From positions 2,092,501 through 2,156,500 of the forward strand of contig JADKFU010000005.1 in NCBI GenBank assembly GCA_016717285.1: DNA of 64,000 nt. The letters run 5' to 3'. How positions within the stretch are numbered: position 1 is the first letter of the stretch; each line of letters begins with the position of its first letter. Below are positions 44,046 to 53,552 of the stretch, piece after piece. The notes beneath the pieces are model-generated. The model saw nothing but the letters and a program-made list of their open reading frames with translations. It had not been told where the DNA came from and did not search any database. The stretch comes from Chitinophagaceae bacterium. GTDB lineage: Bacteria > Bacteroidota > Bacteroidia > Chitinophagales > UBA10324. The position numbers and the translations under genes were made by a program.

Positions 44046-45356
44046 ATGAATAACAAATTACAGAAATCCCTTGGTGAACTGGTTGATGCCGGTGTGATTC
44101 CGGCCGAAACCGCACAGCGTATTCAGGCTTATTATCAATCGCGGAAAAGCAGTTCTGCTAACATTATTACAATTGTTTTCAGCATTATAGGAGCAGCGCT
44201 GGTTGGACTGGGCATTATTTTAGTGATCGCGCACAACTGGGATCATCTGAGCAGAGGTATTAAAACAACTATTGCCTTTCTTCCTCTTATATCAGGACAG
44301 CTTGCATGCGCTTACACATTGCTGAGAAAAAAAGATCAGCCCGCCTGGAGCGAAGGCAGTGCCACTTTTCTTTTCCTTGCAATTGGTGCTTCTATTTCAA
44401 TGGTGAGCCAGATTTATAATATAGAGGGAACCCTGAGCGGCTTTTTATTTACCTGGATGTTACTTGGTTTACCATTAGTATATGTCATGAAGTCTTCTAT
44501 GGCATCGTTGTTATATATATCAGGTATCACCTATTATGCAGTTGAAAGCGGATATTTTCAATATTCAGATAATAATTCCTATTGGTATTGGCTATTATTA
44601 TTGTTGATCATACCGCATATTTTTCTGTTGCTGAAAAATAAACCCGGAAGCAATTTTACAATAATTAACAACTGGATCATTTCAGCGAGCCTGATTATTT
44701 CGCTGGGAACAATCGCGAATGATGCAGAACAATTGCTGTTTCCAGCCTATATGAGTTTATTCGCGTTTTTTTATCTGACCGGTGATATTTTCTTCTCGCA
44801 GGAAAGAAAGCTTTTTACCAATCCGTATAAATTAATCGGATCCACTGCAACCATATGCCTGATGATGGTATTCAGCTTTCATTGGTTCTGGGACGATCTA
44901 AACAACGATGATTGGCAGCATGAAATCTGGCAGACACCGGAATTTATTGCGACCCTGCTATTATCGTTGGCTGCCGGAGTTTTACTATTGCTTTCTTACT
45001 TGAAAAAACGGGACGGTGATATTAATCCGGTTGAGTTTACCTTCCTGATTTTTTTGTTCACCTACTTTTTTGTCAGCCCTTCTTCATCTCTTTTCGCTAT
45101 GATCATCATGAACCTGTTGATTCTTTACTGTGGTATCTATTGGATAAGATCAGGAGCTAAACAGGATCATTTCGGCATACTTAACTATGGCCTGATGATT
45201 ATTTTAATCCTCACATGCTGCAGGTTTTTTGATGATTATCTGAGTTTTATAATAAGAGGATTTTTGTTTGTAGGCGCAGGTCTGCTTTTTTTCGCTGCCA
45301 ATTACTCTCAGCTTCGTAAAAGGAAAAATCAATTTAAGACCGACAGCCATGACTAA
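44046..45356 (+). CDS. DUF2157 multi-pass membrane protein
   Basis: The 436-residue protein begins with a cytoplasmic helix typical of DUF2157 (LGELVDAGVIPAETAQRIQAYY), then about twelve hydrophobic segments, the first being IITIVFSIIGAALVGLGIIL followed by VIAHNWDHLSRGIKT. The function of the family is unknown; it is nearly always paired with a GDYXXLXY protein, as here, where the next gene overlaps its end by 8 bases. Confidence 0.9.
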   Translation: MNNKLQKSLGELVDAGVIPAETAQRIQAYYQSRKSSSANIITIVFSIIGAALVGLGIILVIAHNWDHLSRGIKTTIAFLPLISGQLACAYTLLRKKDQPAWSEGSATFLFLAIGASISMVSQIYNIEGTLSGFLFTWMLLGLPLVYVMKSSMASLLYISGITYYAVESGYFQYSDNNSYWYWLLLLLIIPHIFLLLKNKPGSNFTIINNWIISASLIISLGTIANDAEQLLFPAYMSLFAFFYLTGDIFFSQERKLFTNPYKLIGSTATICLMMVFSFHWFWDDLNNDDWQHEIWQTPEFIATLLLSLAAGVLLLLSYLKKRDGDINPVEFTFLIFLFTYFFVSPSSSLFAMIIMNLLILYCGIYWIRSGAKQDHFGILNYGLMIILILTCCRFFDDYLSFIIRGFLFVGAGLLFFAANYSQLRKRKNQFKTDSHD

Positions 45357-45921
45357 AATCAATTCCCTGTATTTGTTACTTGCTGTTGCATTAGTCCAAT
45401 TATATGTTCCTGCAAAGATGGTCGTGGATAATGAAACAATTGTCCGCAATGGAACAGTACATAAATTTAAAACTGCTCCCATTGATCCGTCCGACCCGTT
45501 CAGAGGACGTTACATCCTTTTAAATTTTGAAGCGTCGAGCGTAAATGTCATCAACCCGGATGAATGGGACAATAACGAAGAGGTATTTTTACAACTCACA
45601 CATGATGAATCGGGATTCAGTGAGATTGCAGGTGTATCAAAAACGTTGCCCGATGGGATATCCGATTTTGTAAAAGCTAAGGTTAGTTATGTAACTTATG
45701 ACTCGATTCCAAAAATTATGATTGACTATCCTTTTGCCAGGTTTTATATGGAAGAATCGAAAGCACCTAAAGCAGAGGAAATTGTTTTTAAAGCAGCAAT
45801 AGATACAAACAGCATTACCTATGCAATAGTGTATATTAAAAATGGAACTGCTGTAGTTACAGATGTAATGGTTAACAATCACTCGCTGAAAGAACTTGCC
45901 ACCGGGGCTGATGAAAAATAA
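45349..45921 (+). CDS. GDYXXLXY-domain membrane-anchored protein
   Basis: The 190-residue protein has one N-terminal membrane segment (INSLYLLLAVALVQLYVPAK) and the GDYXXLXY-type motif in the variant form FRGRYILLNFEAS, after PIDPSDPF. The family accompanies DUF2157 proteins. Its function is unknown; an extracytoplasmic domain follows from the topology. It overlaps the DUF2157 gene and converges with the barrel protein at 45928, six bases away. Confidence 0.88.
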   Translation: MTKINSLYLLLAVALVQLYVPAKMVVDNETIVRNGTVHKFKTAPIDPSDPFRGRYILLNFEASSVNVINPDEWDNNEEVFLQLTHDESGFSEIAGVSKTLPDGISDFVKAKVSYVTYDSIPKIMIDYPFARFYMEESKAPKAEEIVFKAAIDTNSITYAIVYIKNGTAVVTDVMVNNHSLKELATGADEK

Positions 45922-45927
45922 ACGGCA

Positions 45928-46716
45928 TCAAAAAGCCAACCCAAAACGAATGGCCAGCCTGTTATAGGTGTAACTATTGGTCTGATCGGTACCCCAGATC
46001 TCATAAACAATATGTTCTGAGCGTTTTTCCATTTTATATCCAACCTCCATTACAAAGGCACCTTCATTGTGAAAATTCACGCGCATACCTACTCCTCCAC
46101 CTGCCGTAAAACCTCCACTGTAATATACCTGGCCATTGGCATCATCCTGATCTTTATTAAGTGGAATGCCATAGCCTGCATCAATAAATACAAATGGTGT
46201 TGCTTTCCTGTTAAGAATTTCCCATCGTCCATCGGCAAAGAGCTGTCCCATCGGATATTGAATGATATCAATAGCGAGTCCTGCACCTGCCAAAAAATGA
46301 GGATTAAATCGATAACCATGAATGGTTTGAATCGTAAATCCAATTGATGTTGTTGCATAATTGCTGCCATAATAATAATCATAGGTATAGTTAGTTCCGG
46401 GAAGCACACCGATATCGGTTATGTTGAAATAACCATGTTCTTTTCGCTCGAAAGGAGTATCAACAGTTACAGGCACTTCAGATTTTGGTGGCTTAACTTT
46501 GTATTCAATATATTGAAGCTGCTCCATCTTAACTGCGAAAACACTTCCGCCGCTTATTTCAATTTTTACAAGACTATCAAGGAATTGAGCAACAATGTTC
46601 CCTCGCAGAATACTCCCATCCTTAAGATAGACAACATCCTGCAAGTCACTCTGAGCTGAAGACCTGGTGATAACGGCCATTAAAACCATTAAGACAAAAC
46701 CTGTTTTTTTTACCAT
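45928..46716 (-). CDS. Outer-membrane beta-barrel protein, hypothetical
   Basis: The protein of about 262 residues begins MVKKTGFVLMVLMAVITRSSAQ, a clear signal peptide, at the ATG at 46716; the longer frame to 46875 would place this peptide internally. After a short segment (DVVYLKDGSILRGNIVAQF, a small beta domain common in Bacteroidota secreted proteins) comes a barrel-like region with alternating strands (YFIN-like GYFNITDIGVLPGTNYTYDY, FVMEVGYKMEKRSEHIVYEI) ending NRLAIRFGLAF with a terminal phenylalanine, as outer-membrane barrels do. Function unknown. Confidence 0.78.
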   Translation of the reverse strand: MVKKTGFVLMVLMAVITRSSAQSDLQDVVYLKDGSILRGNIVAQFLDSLVKIEISGGSVFAVKMEQLQYIEYKVKPPKSEVPVTVDTPFERKEHGYFNITDIGVLPGTNYTYDYYYGSNYATTSIGFTIQTIHGYRFNPHFLAGAGLAIDIIQYPMGQLFADGRWEILNRKATPFVFIDAGYGIPLNKDQDDANGQVYYSGGFTAGGGVGMRVNFHNEGAFVMEVGYKMEKRSEHIVYEIWGTDQTNSYTYNRLAIRFGLAF

Positions 46717-46780
46717 GTTTATTTTCTTGAATGCAACATTTAATGAAATGAAGGTGTCTTTCTTTAAATCCTTGAAACTT

Positions 46781-48058
46781 ATGACAACAACATACTCCCG
46801 ATCGTTGCAGGCACTTGCCATTTTAAGTGTTACCATCATGCTTTTTTCAGGATGCCTGAAAGATACATGTACCAATGTCTATTCTTACAAATTGTATAAA
46901 CCTATCTATATGGGTTTTGACGTATTACGCAGTGCGGTAAAATCCTTACCTGCGGAGGATTTGAAATCCACGGGCAAAATCTATTACAAAGCACCTTATA
47001 TTTTTATCAGTGAAGTTGACAAAGGCATACACATCATTGATAATACTGACCCTGCATCGCCACAGAATATCAGCTTTATCAATATTCCGGGCTGTATTGA
47101 TATTGCGGTGAAGGATAACATTTTGTATGCTGACAGTTATATTGATCTTGTGGCTATAGATATCAAAGATCCATTAAATGTGAAAGAGGTATCCCGCACT
47201 ATGAATGTATTTCCCAACCGAACTTACACAAATGGTTGGTCATTTGATCCGGCGAATGGAGTAATAACCGGATGGACTGAAACAGATACCACAGTAGAAC
47301 AGAATTGCGGGCAATATTATCCAATAAAGGCTTTCGAAGATGTTTTTGTTGCCAGTACAACTTCGGGCGGAGGCGCAACCAGTAACACTGCAGTTAGCCC
47401 GGGCAATGGAATCGCCGGATCAATGGCAAGATTTGCGATTTACGATCAATATCTCTATTGCCTTGATTATGCAGCTATGAAAATGTTCGACATTAGTACT
47501 GCAGCGAAACCTGTAAGTGGGTCTACAGTAACGATGCCATGGAATATTGAGACCATCTTTCCCTATGATCATTATCTTTTTATCGGTTCCACCACGGGTG
47601 TATCAATTTACGACAATGCCAATCCGTCTTCACCATCATTTGTTTCCCAGCTATCGCATGTAAGCAGTTGTGACCCTGTAGTAGTGCAGGGGAACTATGC
47701 TTATGCCACATTACGTGATGGCAATAGCTGTCAGGGATTTTCAAATGAACTGGATGTGATTGATATCAGTAATATTTACAACCCTGTTTTAAAAACAACG
47801 GTGCCATTTAATCATCCGTTCGGGCTGGGAATTGATCAAGAGCATCTTTTCATCTGCGATGATGCATCCGGACTAAAAAGCCTTGATGCTACAGATCCAC
47901 TTGCAATTACGCTTTCAGAAACCATAACAGCCGGTGCAACCCGCGATGTAATTCCGCTGGGTAATTTATTACTCCTTATTTCTACAGACGGATTATATCA
48001 GTTTGACTATAGCTCCGGTTCTTTGGTGCAACTCAGTTACCTTCCAATCAGCAAGTAG
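46781..48058 (+). CDS. LVIVD-repeat lipoprotein
   Basis: The protein of about 425 residues has a lipoprotein signal with the lipobox LFSGC (in TIMLFSGCLKDTC) and repeated LVIVD-type units: IFISEVDKGIHIIDNTDPAS, ILYADSYIDLVAIDIKDPLN, YLYCLDYAAMKMFDISTAAK, HLFICDDASGLKSLDATDPL. These predict a beta-propeller. I start it at the ATG at 46781; the upstream frame to 46667 overlaps the divergent barrel gene. It should be anchored in the outer membrane. Function unknown; several paralogues are usual in Bacteroidota. Confidence 0.87.
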   Translation: MTTTYSRSLQALAILSVTIMLFSGCLKDTCTNVYSYKLYKPIYMGFDVLRSAVKSLPAEDLKSTGKIYYKAPYIFISEVDKGIHIIDNTDPASPQNISFINIPGCIDIAVKDNILYADSYIDLVAIDIKDPLNVKEVSRTMNVFPNRTYTNGWSFDPANGVITGWTETDTTVEQNCGQYYPIKAFEDVFVASTTSGGGATSNTAVSPGNGIAGSMARFAIYDQYLYCLDYAAMKMFDISTAAKPVSGSTVTMPWNIETIFPYDHYLFIGSTTGVSIYDNANPSSPSFVSQLSHVSSCDPVVVQGNYAYATLRDGNSCQGFSNELDVIDISNIYNPVLKTTVPFNHPFGLGIDQEHLFICDDASGLKSLDATDPLAITLSETITAGATRDVIPLGNLLLLISTDGLYQFDYSSGSLVQLSYLPISK

Positions 48059-48072
48059 CATTCATAATAAAA

Positions 48073-48108
48073 AAATAACCACGAGAGTTAAATACTTTGT
48101 GGTTATTT
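48073..48108. terminator. Bidirectional terminator
   Basis: AAATAACCAC (48073-48082) and GTGGTTATTT (48099-48108) are perfect arms; A- and T-runs flank both sides, serving the converging genes ending at 48058 (+) and 48128 (-). Confidence 0.85.
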
Positions 48109-48127
48109 TTTTGTGTTTTGCCTTTAA

Positions 48128-49264
48128 CTATTCCTGTAATATTACTTTAAGAATACAGTTTTCGCCGTTCATCCTTATTGCGGCGAGGTAGATGCCGGGG
48201 GTAATTCCTTCGATAGCATTGTCTATGCACCATTCCTGAATTCCAGGAGGAAGTCTGTGATTAAGAACCAGATTCCCCAGAGGATCGAATAATTTCAGAT
48301 CGTAACCGTCCATTGTTTTTTCTGAAAACATAAAACAGAACTTATCAGTTGCAGGGTTGGGTGAAAGGTGGACACTCACAGTAGAATTTACAGGTGCTAT
48401 GCCCGTAAAACAGTTCACGAGCACCAGTGACATTTCTGTGGTATCACTCATTGTTCCTGCTTCATTAGTGGCAATCAGTGTTACAGTATAATTTCCTTCT
48501 ACACCATAAATGTGTGTTGGGTTTTCAACACTGCTTAAAGGTGTGCCATCACCGAAATTCCAGCTATAGGTAGTTGCTCCCGGGAATGTGTTAAAGGAAG
48601 TATTAGAGAATGGTAAGGCGACCTTCGCGCACATAGTGTCATTTGGCACACTGAATGAAGCGCTGATCGAAAATTGCGGATCAAGGATGGAGGCGCCGAT
48701 ACAACAATTGCCACCATCGGAAACATGATGCGTTCCACTCCAGCATCCATACTGAGTATAGTGGTAATACAAAGAACCACCGAATTGTGTGAGATAATAG
48801 TGCACAACCTGGTCAGGTGTATTGCAGCCACCCTGACTGGTAGCGGAATCACAGGAATAATTACAGATTACATAGTAGTACCCGTTTGAATTGGGCCATG
48901 TTACCGGAGGATACAGCAGAATGCTGGTATTGGAAGCCGGCACACCACTGATGCTGGTGGTAGGCAGGGTTGGATTACAATGATCATTGTCGCCATTGAA
49001 TCCGGCATAAATTACTTCCGTTACATTGCCTGCATAAAGACCACTGATAGTTATTGCACATTTCTCATAGGTCGTAATGCCAATCTTCAGATCAGGAATA
49101 TCCTGATCAACATCAATATTCAGATATCCTCCATCATAATTCGAATAAATGATGACATTGCCTGACGGGTAACAAAAAGATTGCGCCTCAGCAGTGCTTA
49201 GCCAAAAGCATGATAAAGTAGTAATAACACAAAGAGTGTAAAGTGACGGGTAAAACAATTTCAT
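48128..49264 (-). CDS. Secreted PKD-domain protein with T9SS sorting domain
   Basis: The 378-residue protein has a signal peptide (MKLFYPSLYTLCVITTLSCF...STAEAQ), a cysteine-rich N-terminal region (residues about 28-190, with pairs such as CYPSGN, CNYSCDSATSQGGC), a PKD domain (TTYSWNFGDGTPLSSVENPT, HIYGVEGNYTVTLIATNEAG) and a T9SS sorting domain (VHLSPNPATDKFCFMFSE ... ITPGIYLAAIRMNGENC). The N-terminal part is not recognised. It is expected on the cell surface or in the medium. Confidence 0.85.
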   Translation of the reverse strand: MKLFYPSLYTLCVITTLSCFWLSTAEAQSFCYPSGNVIIYSNYDGGYLNIDVDQDIPDLKIGITTYEKCAITISGLYAGNVTEVIYAGFNGDNDHCNPTLPTTSISGVPASNTSILLYPPVTWPNSNGYYYVICNYSCDSATSQGGCNTPDQVVHYYLTQFGGSLYYHYTQYGCWSGTHHVSDGGNCCIGASILDPQFSISASFSVPNDTMCAKVALPFSNTSFNTFPGATTYSWNFGDGTPLSSVENPTHIYGVEGNYTVTLIATNEAGTMSDTTEMSLVLVNCFTGIAPVNSTVSVHLSPNPATDKFCFMFSEKTMDGYDLKLFDPLGNLVLNHRLPPGIQEWCIDNAIEGITPGIYLAAIRMNGENCILKVILQE

Positions 49265-49541
49265 AGTTTTAAATTTATTGAAAGATACTGAAAGCTATGG
49301 TATTCATTTAGCAATACAAGCCTTCCGTCTACAGGAACCAGTCATTTACTAACATGCAGGCAACTACCCGTTCCAAACATAAATATTTAAGACGCAATAA
49401 CAAATCACAGGCAACCTTGCATCGTCACTAAGATTCAAATATGGATGCTACAATAATTACCGGTAAGCCAGGTATTGCGGACTGCAGAAAATATTTATCA
49501 CCTTGCAACGTCCCAAATGAAACTTCAAACATTTACCTCCA
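49265..49541. other. Intergenic region between divergent genes, nothing recognised
   Basis: 277 bases with no coding frame of note and no exact TAnnTTTG box next to either start. Confidence 0.4.
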
Positions 49542-50681
49542 TTGATATTTAAGGCATATACTTCGTTAGTTGAACACGCAGGTGAATGGGATCAACTCCT
49601 GCCGGCAAATTACCCGTTACTATCCAAACATTTACTCTCATTGGAAAAATCCGGGATGATCGACGTTACTTTCACTTACCTTTTTTTTTATGAACACGAA
49701 GGAAAAGAAGCTGTAGCTATTGCTTATTTCCAAAACGTTCATTTTAAAATGAGGCACTATCAGTTTCCACTTATCGGTAATTTCTTAATTCGTCCGATTG
49801 AAAAGCTGCTCATGAATAAAGGTTTTCACATTTTGGTTTGTGGAAACCTCTTTCGTGTTGATTTTCCAGGATTCTATGTTCGGCAAGACAGAACAACCGT
49901 TCCGGAAATATTCCAATCAATGCAGGAGTTCTTCAAACAAAGCCGGCCCAAACCGCATGCTGTTCTGATGAAAGATTGGCAATCAGAAAATATGAATGAT
50001 GATCTTGTCAATTACGGTTATCAGCCCTGGCCCGGTGACCTGACGATGAAACTTGATCTGGAACACAAATGGATTACCTTTTCAGACTATGTTACTTCGC
50101 TAAAGCATAAATATGCTCAACGTGTAAGAAAAATCCGGAGCAGATGTTCCTCCATTACGAGAAAAGAATTGCAATTGGAAGACATTGAGAAATATGGAAA
50201 AGAACTGGAAACACTCTATTGTAACGTTGTAAAAAAACAAGTTATCAGGCTCGTAATAGCCACAGAACGGTATTTTTTTGAAATGAAGAAGGCTTACGGT
50301 CCGGCATTCAAAGTGGTCGGATACTTTGAAAATGAACAAATGATTGCCTTCAGTTCACACATCATTTATTCCGAATTATGGGAGCTGCATTATATCGGGA
50401 TGGACTATTCCAAAAATGAAATACACCAGCTCTATTACAATATAATGTATGATGGTGTTGAAATGGCCATTGATGCTGGTAAAAGGGCTTTAGAACTTGG
50501 AAGAACTGCCCGGGAGGCAAAGGCTATGTTGGGTGGCAAGCCTGTTTATTTTAAAAGTTATTTCAGGCTTCGCGGTTGGCTTGTACGCTTATTGGTAAGC
50601 AGGTTTTCAGGAGCATTTGACGAAAAGGCAGGAGCATCCTGGAAATTACGTCAACCTTTTAAAACCAGACAGGTAGATTAA
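49542..50681 (+). CDS. GNAT-like acyltransferase (probable)
   Basis: The 379-residue protein has two weak GNAT-like halves, as in FemABX/peptidogalycan-type acyltransferases: ANYPLLSKHLLSLEKSGMID at the start, KEAVAIAYFQNVHFKMRHYQ, then a central KHKYAQRVRKIRSRCSSITR and the C-terminal EMIAFSSHII-like MIAFSSHIIYSELWELHYIG, RALELGRTAREAKAMLGGKP. The pattern suggests transfer of an acyl or aminoacyl group, but the catalytic residues cannot be named. No ATG precedes it in frame, so translation probably starts at the TTG at 49542. It is a single gene. Confidence 0.7.
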   Translation: MIFKAYTSLVEHAGEWDQLLPANYPLLSKHLLSLEKSGMIDVTFTYLFFYEHEGKEAVAIAYFQNVHFKMRHYQFPLIGNFLIRPIEKLLMNKGFHILVCGNLFRVDFPGFYVRQDRTTVPEIFQSMQEFFKQSRPKPHAVLMKDWQSENMNDDLVNYGYQPWPGDLTMKLDLEHKWITFSDYVTSLKHKYAQRVRKIRSRCSSITRKELQLEDIEKYGKELETLYCNVVKKQVIRLVIATERYFFEMKKAYGPAFKVVGYFENEQMIAFSSHIIYSELWELHYIGMDYSKNEIHQLYYNIMYDGVEMAIDAGKRALELGRTAREAKAMLGGKPVYFKSYFRLRGWLVRLLVSRFSGAFDEKAGASWKLRQPFKTRQVD

Positions 50682-50735
50682 AAAGCATCTACTATTACTA
50701 TAAATAAATATGATAGCAATTAAAATCGGGTAACA

Positions 50736-51026
50736 TTAGTCCCAGAATTCCAATTCAGTCGCAACTCTGTTAAAATTTCCCGCCATAAACAATATCTTAT
50801 TGATCACATTAAGCGGCTTAAGGTTTCCCAATTCATCATTTCCCCCGTCCCAAACAGGCTGCAGGTGAAAAAAACACCATCCATAAATTGAAGATTCATT
50901 ATTGAAATCCGTCTTCTTAATCACAGAACCTTCTTCATCAAGCCGAAAATATTCAGGATCCAAATCCGGAGCGCTGGTTGCCTTTTGCCACACCTGTTCT
51001 GATAATTTAATCTTCATGTCCATCAT
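50736..51026 (-). CDS. Small degenerate HNH-like protein
   Basis: The 96-residue protein resembles the small HNH proteins that accompany Bacteroidota genes: residues 60-85 (IYGWCFFHLQPVWDGGNDEL, then GNLKPLNVINKI) line up with the HNH core YGWEIDHIxPxSxGGxDxxxNLxPL. The aspartate-histidine pair is replaced by FFH, the closing asparagine-lysine is altered, and the zinc cysteines are absent, so activity is doubtful. The alternative is an unrelated small protein. The first three codons contain two ATGs (51026, 51023, 51017). Confidence 0.6.
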   Translation of the reverse strand: MMDMKIKLSEQVWQKATSAPDLDPEYFRLDEEGSVIKKTDFNNESSIYGWCFFHLQPVWDGGNDELGNLKPLNVINKILFMAGNFNRVATELEFWD

Positions 51027-51088
51027 AGAAAGCCGCTTTAGTTTTTGAAAAAAATGTATCCTGTAAATTGGTTGTTACTTTTTTGATT

Positions 51089-51235
51089 CTACAGCTCATC
51101 AGTATCAATAATCACTACACCGCAAACGATCTTGTAATCATTTTGGGAATAAATTTGCTGAGCTTGTTGCTGATGATTATTACCACCGAACATTAAGTTC
51201 AGTACGAGGGTGATTTGGTAGATGATTCCTGACAT
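51089..51235 (-). CDS. Possible 48-residue small protein
   Basis: A short frame runs from the ATG at 51235 to the TAG at 51091-51089: MSGIIYQITLVLNLMFGGNN then a Gln-rich HQQQAQQ and IVCGVVIIDTDEL. It has no family match that I know and no promoter box. It is listed only because its codons look plausible and the surrounding 950 bases hold no other gene. Confidence 0.25.
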   Translation of the reverse strand: MSGIIYQITLVLNLMFGGNNHQQQAQQIYSQNDYKIVCGVVIIDTDEL

Positions 51236-51945
51236 GGCGTTTGTTTTTGGTTTTCTTAAACTTGTTAACGCACCAAATTTACCCTACATCCTGTCAAGTT
51301 AATTGTGCAATATTAAGGTAATGGTAACATCAATATCCTGGGATGGCCGGTGAGCAATCCTATGATCATCATGGAAATCGCTTCCAGCGAGGATTACATG
51401 ATCTGCATCATATCCATCCAACTGCCAGAGGCAACAAAATGTTTCACATTTAATGTGTAACCAATTATCACATCCGAGATTCAAATAGTTTCTGGAACCC
51501 TTATCTGTAGCGTGTTACAGATAGGCACGATCTGTACATAGGGAGAGCATCTAAGGTAAATAAACCCATCAGAATAACAATTTAATAAAACGAGAATGTA
51601 GCTGAAATCCTTATTCAGCAATAGTTTCAGGAATATATTATACTTATTAATGAAGATTAGCTAAAAAATTCAATTATAGTAACATTAGCGGTTTCCATTC
51701 GTAAGGTTCTTGTGGATAAATCAGTTTTTTATTACATAATTGGTAGAGCAAACTGTTTTCAAATGATCATTCACACAATCAGAATGTGCCTGCGATATAA
51801 CCTTTAAGTTGTTTTAATTCCAATTTCAGGACACTAAGGTAGTTTATGAAAACTCACAACGTTCGTACAATTAATGGGTTTGGGTAACATCGCTTTTCTC
51901 AACATATTAAACGGGGATAAATAATAAATTACGACTGAAATCCAA
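51236..51945. other. Intergenic region with an inverted repeat
   Basis: No convincing gene is seen. TATCTGTA (51502-51509) and TACAGATA (51516-51523) form perfect 8-base arms around GCGTGT, a possible operator. The rest is AT-rich. Confidence 0.4.
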
Positions 51946-51953
51946 TACATTTG
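51946..51953 (+). promoter_or_regulatory. -7 box of the 508-residue protein gene
   Basis: TACATTTG lies 22 bases before the ATG at 51976. Confidence 0.5.
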
Positions 51954-51975
51954 GGCGTTTCAGACCGAGCTGGCA

Positions 51976-53502
51976 ATGAAAATATTTAAAGAAATGGTTG
52001 CATTGGTAACAAAGCAACGACTCATTAACCTTGAGTTAATTGACGAAAGGGCAACCAACGTCAAGGATAATTTATACCTGAAGTTATTCAGAGGAATTGC
52101 AGAAAACTCCTATAAAAATGATGACGAGGCCGCAATGGATTTGTATCAGTCGTCGTCCAAGGACAAGAAATACCTGATGTTGAAAAGCCGTTTAAAAGAC
52201 CGGCTCATCAGTACCCTTTTCTTTCTCAATCACAAACAAATACAGGATTCTCCCTACCAAAAAGCCGTTTACCAATGCAATAAAAACTATTTCTGCGCCA
52301 AGATTTTGCTAACCCATGGGGCCAGGACGAGTGCAATTGCAATGGCAAAAAATACCCTTGTTGTTGCCCGACAATTTGATCTCAATGAAATTGTGATGCT
52401 TTGCGCCCGCATGCTCCGCCACCATTTTGCCATGATAGGTTTAAAGCATGAGTTCGAGCTATATGATCAGTTGGCAGATCATTCATTAAAGCTTTTAAAA
52501 TCGGAGAACCGTGCTGAATTGATGTATGAAGCTCTTTTGACACAGGTGGCAAGGAGCAAGGCCTATAAACCGGAATTGGCTGCAACCGCAAAAGAGTATT
52601 TCAATCAAAGCAAGGAACTCTCAAAATATCAAGATAGCTTTCACCTGCGCCTCCTTCATTACAGAATCGGATTATTGTACTATCAGGTTATACGAAACTA
52701 CAAACTCACACTCAATCTCTGCAACCGCTTACAGGATTTTTTGAAGAAATATAATCAATACCGATTGGCGTCCCGCGAAGGCGAGATTGCACTTTTAAAA
52801 ATGGTTTGCTGTCTTTACCTGAACGATTTCAGAAACGGAAAACTGAATGCTGAAGAAGCCCTGAAGTTTTATACCAAAGGAAGTAACAACTGGTTTGTAG
52901 TTTTAGAAAACTATTTTTTACTGGCCATGCATGCTGCAAAATATAAGCAAGCTGCAGAAATCTTTGAGCTGGCGACCGGCCATCAGCGATTTCAATATCT
53001 CACTGATGAGAAGGCGGAGGCATGGAAAATATTTGAGGCCTATTTAAATTATGTGCTTCCGGGAATTATAAAAGGAAAGGATTTCAAAATACTGAAATTT
53101 ATAAATGAAGTCCCCATTTATTCTAAGGATAAAGGAGGTCTTTATCCAGCTATTCTTATTGCGCAATTGTTGTATTTGATTGACCGTGGCGAGGAAGACA
53201 ACATCGAAAAGCTCATTGAATCGTTGCGCATCTTTTCTTCGCGTTATTTATCAGGTAAGAAATCAGAGCGCACGAAAATATTTATTAAAATGCTTCGACA
53301 GCTCGTCAACTGCCATTATGATCCTGAACGCATCAAAATGAAGGCTGCTATTCCTTTGAAAAAGCTCAGCGGAGCGGATGCCCAAATTCAATCTGAAAAC
53401 GAAACCATGGAAATAGTACCATATGAGGCTATCTGGCAAACTATTTTAGAGCGCCTTCATTCAAAGAAAGGCGGAAGGCGTAGTACGGTTCGAAAAGCCT
53501 GA
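51976..53502 (+). CDS. Conserved helical-repeat protein, function unknown
   Basis: The 508-residue protein lacks signal peptide and membrane segments and is almost entirely alpha-helical, with TPR-like helix pairs (YQKAVYQCNKNYFCAKILLT, AELMYEALLTQVARSKAYKP, NWFVVLENYFLLAMHAAKYK). Proteins of this build and length are frequent hypothetical proteins in Bacteroidota. A scaffold or adaptor role would fit the fold but is not shown. The start ATG at 51976 is supported by an upstream promoter box. Confidence 0.75.
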   Translation: MKIFKEMVALVTKQRLINLELIDERATNVKDNLYLKLFRGIAENSYKNDDEAAMDLYQSSSKDKKYLMLKSRLKDRLISTLFFLNHKQIQDSPYQKAVYQCNKNYFCAKILLTHGARTSAIAMAKNTLVVARQFDLNEIVMLCARMLRHHFAMIGLKHEFELYDQLADHSLKLLKSENRAELMYEALLTQVARSKAYKPELAATAKEYFNQSKELSKYQDSFHLRLLHYRIGLLYYQVIRNYKLTLNLCNRLQDFLKKYNQYRLASREGEIALLKMVCCLYLNDFRNGKLNAEEALKFYTKGSNNWFVVLENYFLLAMHAAKYKQAAEIFELATGHQRFQYLTDEKAEAWKIFEAYLNYVLPGIIKGKDFKILKFINEVPIYSKDKGGLYPAILIAQLLYLIDRGEEDNIEKLIESLRIFSSRYLSGKKSERTKIFIKMLRQLVNCHYDPERIKMKAAIPLKKLSGADAQIQSENETMEIVPYEAIWQTILERLHSKKGGRRSTVRKA

Positions 53503-53552
53503 GAAGATAAATTTAACCATCATAAACTACTCCAGAGCGGACTTAGCAACTA

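Noticed and set aside
51299..51484. 61-codon minus-strand frame in the gap before the 508-residue protein
   Set aside because: No motif, no promoter and no clear start context.
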